Assembly (NCBI GenBank): GCA_016839845.1
Contig: JAEOTL010000399.1
Location: 1-6,681, forward strand
Reading direction: 5' to 3'
DNA length: 6,681 nucleotides
Source of the DNA: Promethearchaeota archaeon
GTDB taxonomy: Archaea > Asgardarchaeota > Lokiarchaeia > Sigynarchaeales > SOKP01
This document shows, in pieces, positions 1-4,670 of the stretch. How positions within the stretch are numbered: the first letter of the stretch is position 1; the number at the start of each line of letters is the position of its first letter. Below the pieces are notes generated by a model, which made no database searches, was not told the origin of the DNA, and worked only from the letters and a program-made list of their open reading frames with translations. Both the position numbers and the translations under genes were made by a program.

Positions 1-477
1 GAAGGTCTCGACATCCTTTATAAATTCCAAGGTCCCCTGCTCGATTTGTTTTGTTAACATGTCTAAATCACGAAAATCGGGATTGCCAATTAAAATGTGA
101 TCTAAAATCGAATCAACGCCTTTGGTCATTGATGCAAGGTGGTATTTATTCCAATTGTTTTCGGTAAACAAGGTCAAGTATTTCGTTTGGACTTTTTTAT
201 TATTTCCTGCTAGCCAAACTTCAAATCGAAATGTGTCATGAATAAAAAGGATCACAATTTTCAATTTTCGAGGTTTTAATGATTTTGGGAAGAAGTGAAA
301 ATATGTTAAATCCATGTATCCTGGATAGATACTGCTTGATACGAGAAAATCAGGATATTTGTTGTTAAAATGCAATCTCAAGTCTTTAAAATATTGTATC
401 AGTCCATTATACGCCTTTTTAATGTCACCCTTCTTTAGCTGTTTTTTATATTCATTCATAGCTTCATGAAATGCCAT
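1..477 (-). CDS. DUF7000-like hypothetical protein (3' end cut by window edge)
   Basis: An open frame of 159 codons runs from an ATG at 477-475 to the left edge with no stop, so only a few C-terminal residues are likely missing. The start is supported by a strong Shine-Dalgarno sequence (GGAGGAA on the minus strand) six bases upstream. The protein begins MAFHEAMNEYKKQLKKGD and has a conserved-looking core, SIYPGYMDLTYFHFFP (residues 49-64), then RKLKIVILFIHDTFRFEVWLAG (70-91, given as a region) and TKGVDSILDHIL (118-129). This pattern matches, from memory, a small cytosolic family now called DUF7000, common in Bacteroidota and Firmicutes and present in some archaea, usually about 165 residues. 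No function is known to me. No signal peptide or membrane segment is visible. The bacterial-style ribosome binding site and protein style suggest, but do not prove, acquisition from bacteria. The family call is recall, not a search. Confidence 0.8.
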   Translation of the reverse strand, partial: MAFHEAMNEYKKQLKKGDIKKAYNGLIQYFKDLRLHFNNKYPDFLVSSSIYPGYMDLTYFHFFPKSLKPRKLKIVILFIHDTFRFEVWLAGNNKKVQTKYLTLFTENNWNKYHLASMTKGVDSILDHILIGNPDFRDLDMLTKQIEQGTLEFIKDVETF

Positions 478-483
478 GTTTCA

Positions 484-490
484 TTCCTCC
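484..490 (-). promoter_or_regulatory. Shine-Dalgarno site of the DUF7000-like gene
   Basis: The plus-strand TTCCTCC is GGAGGAA on the coding strand, six bases before the ATG at 477. It decides the start in favour of the first ATG over the in-frame ATG six codons later. It is the strongest ribosome binding site in the window; most other genes here have weak or no such site. Confidence 0.75.
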
Positions 491-534
491 CTCAAAAGGC
501 TTAGTTATTGTAGTTGCTATTGAGTGTTATAAAG

Positions 535-603
535 AACAAGAGTGATAATTATCTTTTATATTTTTCTTTTAAATAATAGGATAATAAGAATTATTCTCTT
601 GTT
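535..603. repeat. imperfect long inverted repeat / potential hairpin
   Basis: The arm AACAAGAGTGATAAT (535-549) pairs with ATTATTCTCTTGTT (590-603): the outer eight bases are perfect, then one extra base and one mismatch interrupt the pairing. Two smaller palindromes lie within or beside it: GATAATTATC (544-553) and AGAATTATTCT (587-597). It could be a bidirectional regulatory site, a cruciform, or a remnant of a small mobile element. No flanking target duplication is clear to me, so a mobile origin is only a possibility. Confidence 0.4.
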
Positions 604-702
604 ATTGCATGAAATAATAAAGAAGATATATAAACAGATCTCAGATATAAAAATTTGTGATAATTGAAATTACCGTAAGTTCGATTAAAATGGATTTAAA
701 AA

Positions 703-714
703 TTAATATAAAAC
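703..714 (+). promoter_or_regulatory. possible TATA-box promoter of the hydrolase-like frame
   Basis: The stretch TTAATATAAAAC resembles an archaeal TATA element. Transcription about 25 bases downstream would begin near 733-738, just before the place where the hydrolase-like reading frame starts to look like protein (744-753). AT-richness makes chance matches common, so this rests mainly on spacing. Confidence 0.3.
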
Positions 715-743
715 ACTTTTCATAATTAAAAAAAAATAGGTGT

Positions 744-1604
744 ATTATTATAAACGCAAAAGAATCTTTTGAATTAAGTGATCCTCTTTTCACCGAGCCA
801 TATATAGATATTGATGAGTGGCGGGACGATCCTGAACGTCATCGATATGTTCATGGTGGTTTTAAAGGTACCGATGCCAGATTTTCGTTTTATTTCCCAC
901 CGAAGGAGCAATATGAAGGAGGGTTCTTCCAGTATATTATGCCGATGTCTGGGAATGAAAATCAAGTACAGAATCCAAGTTACCCTGATCCTCCCTACTC
1001 ATTAGGCTTTGCCTTCGAGAGTGGCGGCTATCTTTTGGAATCGAACTTAGGGAGGTTGGAAATGTTACCAGGGGATGATCCCACCATCGCCGGATATCGG
1101 ACCAGTGTGGCAGTGGCGAAATATTCGCGCGTTTTGGCCTCTGAAATGTATGGTCCCCACCGCTCCTATGGATATGCTTGGGGTGGTAGCGGTGGAGGAT
1201 ATAAGACAATAAGCTGTATAGAAAACACAGTCGGTGTCTGGGACAGCGTGGTGCCATTTATTCACGCAACACCCATGGCCATGATCAATGTATTCTCGGT
1301 ACAGGCTCATGCAATGCGCGTGTTAAAAGATAAAATACCCGCCATCATCGATGCGGTAGAACCTGGTGGTAGTGGAGATATGTATGCTGATCTAAATGAA
1401 GAGGAACGAGAGGCGCTTACCGAAGTGACTAAGATGGGATTTCCGTCACGTGCTTGGTTCAATTACAGGAGAATAGCGTTCGGCTACACAGGAGTCTTAA
1501 CTATGCTCCTTGACCCAATGATTAAATGGGATCCCACGTACTTTGAAGATTTTTGGAAGGAACCGGGCTACCTCGGTGCGATATTCAGAAAGACAGTTAT
1601 ATGA
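744..1604 (+). CDS. truncated alpha/beta-hydrolase-like protein lacking a normal start codon
   Basis: The frame is open from 726 to the TGA at 1602-1604. The first in-frame ATG is at 939, but about 60 codons upstream already read as conserved protein (for example FTEPYIDIDEWRDDPERHRY and FKGTDARFSFYFPP), so the true N-terminus lies near 744-753. No ATG, GTG or TTG exists there, only ATT, ATT and ATA. A sequence YGYAWGGSGGGYKT contains a G-x-S-x-G nucleophile elbow, with its serine at 1188-1190; EPGGSGDMYADLNEEER follows later. This suggests a tannase/esterase-like alpha/beta hydrolase; the substrate is unknown. The frame ends soon after FWKEPGYLGA, and the acid and histidine of a catalytic triad probably lay in a missing C-terminal part; family members I recall are roughly twice this length (about 286 codons here). 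Local GC is high (35 of 60 bases at 1081-1140, against 18 of 60 at 3061-3120 in the CpgS-like gene). A decayed, transferred gene is the best reading; a short functional protein starting at 939 is less likely. Confidence 0.65.
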   Translation: MIINAKESFELSDPLFTEPYIDIDEWRDDPERHRYVHGGFKGTDARFSFYFPPKEQYEGGFFQYIMPMSGNENQVQNPSYPDPPYSLGFAFESGGYLLESNLGRLEMLPGDDPTIAGYRTSVAVAKYSRVLASEMYGPHRSYGYAWGGSGGGYKTISCIENTVGVWDSVVPFIHATPMAMINVFSVQAHAMRVLKDKIPAIIDAVEPGGSGDMYADLNEEEREALTEVTKMGFPSRAWFNYRRIAFGYTGVLTMLLDPMIKWDPTYFEDFWKEPGYLGAIFRKTVI

Positions 1605-1607
1605 TAT

Positions 1608-2015
1608 TTATATTGGATCTATCCGTTTTATTAGCAAAATCTTATCAAAATCTATGTCGTGTGAATAAATCTCTTGAATTTTATTTTCCAGTAAACTTGC
1701 AGCAATCAAAGAGTCCCTTCCACCTGTCTTATATGTTTCAGCAATCTCAAATGCAAGTAAAATCGAAGAGGTAGAAATATCTAATACATTAATATTTTTA
1801 GAGTCAATAATTGCAACTAATCGCCTTTTAACCTCATTCTCTTTATATTTATAAGCCTTTACTAAAGCATGAAAACATTCCATGAATACAATTGAAGGAA
1901 TGCTCACAAGTTCCTTTCCATTAACTATCTTTATTAATAACTCTTTACAAATTACGTGTTCTGGTAGATCTTTATTCAATGCATACACGAGAATATTTGA
2001 ATCAATGCCTCTCAT
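1608..2015 (-). CDS. vapC: PIN-domain ribonuclease toxin, VapC type
   Basis: The 135-residue protein is the normal length for a single PIN domain. It opens with MRGIDSNILVYAL, carrying the first metal-binding acid at D5. The others follow in order: E46 in FMECFH, D101 in GGRDSLIAAS, and D120 with D122 and D124 in YSHDIDFD. These are the four acidic positions expected of a Mg2+-dependent ribonuclease, so the active site looks intact. In characterised VapC toxins the target is tRNA or rRNA; the target here cannot be read from sequence. The ATG at 2015 overlaps the antitoxin's TGA as ATGA, indicating translational coupling; a GTG three codons upstream (2024) is an alternative start. The stop lies three bases from the stop of the convergent hydrolase-like frame. 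Confidence 0.85.
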   Translation of the reverse strand: MRGIDSNILVYALNKDLPEHVICKELLIKIVNGKELVSIPSIVFMECFHALVKAYKYKENEVKRRLVAIIDSKNINVLDISTSSILLAFEIAETYKTGGRDSLIAASLLENKIQEIYSHDIDFDKILLIKRIDPI

Positions 2016-2242
2016 GATTTCCACATACTCTTACTTGCCTTTATTGCATCAATGTCTTTTATTCCTTCCGACAATGGATTTTCTAATATTTCCAGAATCT
2101 TATCCTTGTTATCCATTTTTTTTCTAAGATCATGACAGAAAATAATATAATCTCCAATTTTCATACTGAGGTGATCTGCTTCCCTTTTAATTTCCCACCA
2201 CTTCTCCTTTAACTCATCATCAATTACAATATTAGTTCTCAT
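2012..2242 (-). CDS. vapB: ribbon-helix-helix antitoxin, VapB type
   Basis: The 76-residue protein starts MRTNIVIDDELKEKW, the usual beta strand and first helix of a ribbon-helix-helix DNA-binding antitoxin. A second helix follows around KIGDYIIFCHDLRKKM (residues 28-43). The C-terminal part, roughly 44-76 (ending KASKSMWKS), is charged and would be the toxin-binding tail that blocks the PIN active site. It sits directly before the PIN gene with a 4-base overlap, the standard antitoxin-first order. A perfect palindrome just upstream of its start is the likely autoregulatory operator. No Shine-Dalgarno sequence precedes the ATG, which fits a leaderless message. The exact VapB subfamily is not certain. 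Confidence 0.75.
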   Translation of the reverse strand: MRTNIVIDDELKEKWWEIKREADHLSMKIGDYIIFCHDLRKKMDNKDKILEILENPLSEGIKDIDAIKASKSMWKS

Positions 2243-2247
2243 ATATG

Positions 2248-2268
2248 TAAGTATGTATTACATACTTA
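2248..2268. promoter_or_regulatory. 21-bp palindromic operator of the toxin-antitoxin operon
   Basis: TAAGTATGTA (2248-2257) and TACATACTTA (2259-2268) are perfect inverted repeats around one central base. The palindrome begins six bases upstream of the antitoxin ATG and overlaps the TATA-like element, so a dimeric ribbon-helix-helix repressor bound here would occlude TBP/TFB and the transcription start. The symmetry is seen directly; the regulatory role is inferred from its position and from known VapB autoregulation. Confidence 0.75.
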
Positions 2269-2272
2269 TAAA
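2265..2272 (-). promoter_or_regulatory. TATA box of the toxin-antitoxin operon
   Basis: On the minus strand this reads TTTATAAG, close to the archaeal TATA consensus, and its centre lies about 26 bases before the antitoxin ATG. The expected start of transcription therefore falls at or within a base or two of the start codon, predicting a leaderless transcript. Confidence 0.6.
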
Positions 2273-2337
2273 TTTTGAGACGTGATATCAAAATTAAACT
2301 TAAATTAATAGTGGGTTATCGTTCCCTTCATAGAATT

Positions 2338-2391
2338 GATAATCTTAATAATTAGTACCAAATTACTTATGATGAACAACTAAAGATTATC
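2338..2391. repeat. inverted repeat upstream of the CpgS-like gene
   Basis: GATAATCTT (2338-2346) is the exact reverse complement of AAGATTATC (2383-2391); 36 bases lie between. The pair brackets a possible promoter (CTTATG near 2366-2371) 19 to 72 bases before the ATG at 2410. It could be a two-site operator for a dimeric regulator, although a nine-base match in AT-rich DNA may also be chance. Confidence 0.4.
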
Positions 2392-2409
2392 ATTTTAAGG
2401 TTTCTTTGT

Positions 2410-3747
2410 ATGAGAAAAAAAGTTATTATCATTGGCGCTCTAGGGATGGACTTTCACGTCTTTAACACAGTCTTTAGAGACAATGAAGAATATGATGTTA
2501 TAGCATTTACTATTGCTGGAGAGCAAAATGTAGGTACTACTGATGAGGCTGAAAGGAAATTTCCTGCTACTTTAGCCGGTAAATTATATCCCAATGGAAT
2601 TCCGATGGTCTCAGAAGATTTACTTGAAGATTATGTAAGAAAGTATCAAGTAGATGAAGTAGTATTTGCCTATTCTGACGTATCTCATGAACATGTAATG
2701 CATAAAGCCTCAAGAGCTCTTGCTGCGGGTGCTAATTACCGATTAATTTCTGGAAGATTCACCCAACTCAAAGCTAATAAACCTGTGGTTGCTATATGTG
2801 CCGTAAGAACGGGATGTGGAAAAAGTCAAGTTTCTCGAGCTACATATCGATATTTAATGAGTAAGGGATACAAAGTTGTGGCAATTCGTGAACCAATGCC
2901 TTATGGAGATCTGGTGCAACAAAATGTCATGAGATTTGAGAAATATGAAGATTTAGATAAATATGATTGTACTATTGAAGAACGTGAAGAGTATGAGCCT
3001 TATATCGAACAAGGACTAGTTATTTATTCTGGAGTTGACTATGAAAAAATCATTAGAGAAGCGGAAAAAGAAGCTGATGTTATTATTTTCGATGGTGGAA
3101 ATAATGAAATTTCATTCTATATCACTGATTTACTCTTTATTGTAGTCGATCCATTAAGACCTGGTCATGAAGTTAAATATCATCCAGGAGAAGTAAATGC
3201 TAAGTATGCTGATGCGTTTGTTATCAATAAAATGAATAGCGCGAAACCTGAAGATATTAAGACAGTTGAGGATAATTTAAACAAGCTCAATCCAAATGCA
3301 ATAAAAATCTATACTAACTCGGTTGTTACTGTTGATAATACTCATAAAATCAACGGCAAAAAAGTAATAGTAGTAGAAGATGGTCCAACCTTAACCCATG
3401 GAAATATGTCTTATGGAGCAGGATACGTTGCTGCTATTAATAATGGAGCTATTATTGTTGATCCCAGACCTTATCTTACAGGGACGATGAAAAATTTATT
3501 TGAAGAATTTCCTCAAATTACTGAAATCGTTCCAGCGATGGGTTATAATGATGAACAAATAAAGGATATGGAAGACACGTTAAATAAAGCGGAAGCAGAA
3601 GTTATCATTGATGGCAGTCCAATAGATCTTGAAAAATTAATAAAGAGTAATAAACCAATTGTAAGAGTCAGCTACGATATCGAAGCTATAAAAAGTCCAA
3701 CTATAGAAGAAGTGCTTGATGATTTCATTGAAAAATTTTTAAAATAA
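2410..3747 (+). CDS. cyclic 2,3-diphosphoglycerate synthetase-family protein (CpgS/COG2403, predicted P-loop NTPase)
   Basis: The protein has 445 residues, close to the roughly 460 of the methanogen enzyme that closes 2,3-diphosphoglycerate into its cyclic form using ATP. An N-terminal nucleotide-fold region starts KVIIIGALGMDFHVFNTVF (4-22) and runs to about 120. A central SIMIBI-type P-loop domain has AVRTGCGKSQVSR (131-143, lysine 138), a Walker-B-like VIIFDGGNNE (224-233) and VINKMN (271-276) at the place of a guanine-specificity motif. A conserved C-terminal part includes GPTLTHGNMSYGAGY (325-339) and IIDGSPIDL (399-407). No signal peptide or membrane segment is present, so it should be cytosolic. 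All expected motifs are intact. Members occur widely outside thermophilic methanogens, where cyclic 2,3-diphosphoglycerate is not established, so the real substrate here is open. The ATG at 2410 is preceded by AAGG nine bases upstream, a weak ribosome binding site. It is transcribed alone and followed by a T-tract. Confidence 0.85.
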   Translation: MRKKVIIIGALGMDFHVFNTVFRDNEEYDVIAFTIAGEQNVGTTDEAERKFPATLAGKLYPNGIPMVSEDLLEDYVRKYQVDEVVFAYSDVSHEHVMHKASRALAAGANYRLISGRFTQLKANKPVVAICAVRTGCGKSQVSRATYRYLMSKGYKVVAIREPMPYGDLVQQNVMRFEKYEDLDKYDCTIEEREEYEPYIEQGLVIYSGVDYEKIIREAEKEADVIIFDGGNNEISFYITDLLFIVVDPLRPGHEVKYHPGEVNAKYADAFVINKMNSAKPEDIKTVEDNLNKLNPNAIKIYTNSVVTVDNTHKINGKKVIVVEDGPTLTHGNMSYGAGYVAAINNGAIIVDPRPYLTGTMKNLFEEFPQITEIVPAMGYNDEQIKDMEDTLNKAEAEVIIDGSPIDLEKLIKSNKPIVRVSYDIEAIKSPTIEEVLDDFIEKFLK

Positions 3748-3754
3748 AATAAAC

Positions 3755-3761
3755 TTTTTTT
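3755..3761 (+). terminator. T-tract terminator after the CpgS-like gene
   Basis: Seven consecutive T begin seven bases after the TAA stop, without a preceding GC-rich stem. Archaeal RNA polymerase commonly terminates at such T-tracts, which fits the end of a monocistronic unit. Confidence 0.5.
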
Positions 3762-3814
3762 AATACAATTAAAACCATTAGTTAATATTGTAAAATACAA
3801 TTTTGGTTAAAAGC

Positions 3815-3845
3815 AATAGAGAAAAGAGATTAAAAGATCTCTATT
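3815..3845. repeat. inverted repeat in the leader region of the eRF1-like gene
   Basis: AATAGAGA (3815-3822) pairs perfectly with TCTCTATT (3838-3845). An alternative inner stem, AGAGAT (3825-3830) with ATCTCT (3837-3842), has a six-base loop and competes with the outer one. A further outer pair, GGTTAAAA (3805-3812) and TTTTAACC (3871-3878), frames the promoter region. It could be an operator or a second termination structure for the upstream gene; the sequence does not decide. Confidence 0.4.
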
Positions 3846-3846
3846 A

Positions 3847-3854
3847 TTAAATAT
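3847..3854 (+). promoter_or_regulatory. possible TATA box of the eRF1-like gene
   Basis: TTAAATAT lies 35-42 bases upstream of the ATG at 3889, predicting a start of transcription near 3875-3880 and a leader of about ten bases. No Shine-Dalgarno sequence is present before the ATG. Confidence is low because the whole gap is AT-rich. Confidence 0.25.
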
Positions 3855-3888
3855 TATTGAAATTAATTCATTTTAACCTTTTTTTACA

Positions 3889-4644
3889 ATGACTAATAAA
3901 AGAAAAAAACGTACAAAACGTGGTCATCCAATAGCAATTCTCATTGGTCTACATGATAATGATGCTGTATTTTGGAGAATATTTAGTGAGAGTATTAGGC
4001 TACACTTTAAGATAAAACGTGGAAGGAAGAGAAGAAATCAAGATAAAAAACAATTGTATCATTTTCATGAGGAAATCATTAACGTATTAAGACCTATAGT
4101 TAAAGAAGGCATTAGAAGTGTAATACTGCTCTCCCCACCGAAAGAAGAATATTCAGATGAGTTTCTTAATCACGTTAATAAACATCATTCATGGCTATTG
4201 AAAATAGGGAATAAACAGGTTGTTTTTTCTAAGATCATAGGTAATCAGGCAAAGACTCAAAAGGATGTGTATTACCTAAAAACACAAGAGTATTTTAAAG
4301 ATATCGTTAATGAAACCTCAAATCAAGAGGGGTTGTTGATCTTAGAAGAACTGACAGAAATAATTAACAAAAATGAAAAGTTCTCAAAAATTCTTTATAC
4401 TTGGAGAGAAATCGATTATGAATTAAGACTTATAAAACTAAATCCTAATTTACCTAAGCCAAATTATATTATTCTAACTGAAGAATATCTAAACAACCTA
4501 AAAAATAGAAATAAATCACATAGAATTTTACAAATCGCAAAAAATCTTGAGATTAAAACTAAAATCGTCAGTCAAGAATCCGAAGCGGGTGCTATCGTAG
4601 AGCAATTTGGAGGGTTGGTATGTTTTTTTAAAGCAATAGGATAG
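3889..4644 (+). CDS. stand-alone eRF1/Pelota-like (domain 2 + domain 3) protein, possible release or rescue factor
   Basis: The 251-residue protein has a very basic N-terminus (KRKKRTKR, 4-11). Residues about 14-105 then resemble the middle domain of eRF1/Pelota/Vms1: strand IAILIGLHDNDAVFWRIF, a basic loop KRGRKRRNQDKK (43-54), an FHEEI helix, SVILLSPPKEEYSDEFLNH (77-95) and a KHHSWL ending. Residues about 145-250 resemble the L7Ae-like C-terminal domain: PNYIILTEEYL (191-201), ILQIAKNLEIKTKIVSQ (213-229) and SEAGAIVEQFGGLVCFFKA (231-249). The last block mirrors the eRF1 pattern in which serine/glutamate/glycine residues precede a terminal GG. The NIKS-bearing N-terminal domain is absent, so stop-codon recognition of the classical kind is not expected. 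The loop where eRF1 has GGQ reads RNQ, with Q51 at 4039-4041. Stand-alone proteins of this architecture (Vms1-like and the bacterial/archaeal eRF1 groups) are proposed peptidyl-tRNA hydrolases in ribosome rescue. The assignment rests on pattern recognition; function is inference. Confidence 0.6.
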   Translation: MTNKRKKRTKRGHPIAILIGLHDNDAVFWRIFSESIRLHFKIKRGRKRRNQDKKQLYHFHEEIINVLRPIVKEGIRSVILLSPPKEEYSDEFLNHVNKHHSWLLKIGNKQVVFSKIIGNQAKTQKDVYYLKTQEYFKDIVNETSNQEGLLILEELTEIINKNEKFSKILYTWREIDYELRLIKLNPNLPKPNYIILTEEYLNNLKNRNKSHRILQIAKNLEIKTKIVSQESEAGAIVEQFGGLVCFFKAIG

Positions 4645-4670
4645 TAAAGGACATATGTTAATTACCTGCT

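Larger units (their letters stand above)
478..743. other. AT-rich intergenic region without a recognisable gene
   Basis: These 266 bases separate the divergent DUF7000-like gene and the hydrolase-like frame. I see no RNA gene or credible protein here. The region holds the Shine-Dalgarno site of the left gene, an imperfect long inverted repeat (535-603), and a TATA-like stretch near 703-714. An ATG at 690 is in the same frame as the hydrolase but is closed after 11 codons by TAA at 723-725. Confidence 0.6.

Noticed and set aside
535..603. A CRISPR array or tRNA gene in the left intergenic gap
   Set aside because: There is only one inverted repeat and no regularly spaced direct repeats, and no cloverleaf or conserved tRNA elements can be found.
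690..725. A tiny frame from ATG 690 to TAA 723 in phase with the hydrolase, considered as the original start interrupted by a nonsense mutation
   Set aside because: The codons are plain AT-rich sequence without the protein character that begins after about 753, and a TATA-like element overlaps it, so it is more likely non-coding.
937..1310. Open frames on the minus strand opposite the hydrolase-like gene
   Set aside because: They are shadows of the GC-richer plus-strand frame: no ribosome binding site, no domains, and they overlap a clearly protein-like frame.
2272..2355. A short open stretch of about 27 codons upstream of the CpgS-like gene, considered as a leftover hydrolase tail
   Set aside because: It has no start, no motif and no resemblance to the hydrolase; it is the length expected by chance in this gap.
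3879..3885. Seven T directly before the ATG of the eRF1-like gene, considered as its upstream neighbour's terminator
   Set aside because: It falls downstream of the likely promoter of the eRF1-like gene itself; the tract at 3755-3761 is better placed to end the CpgS-like transcript.
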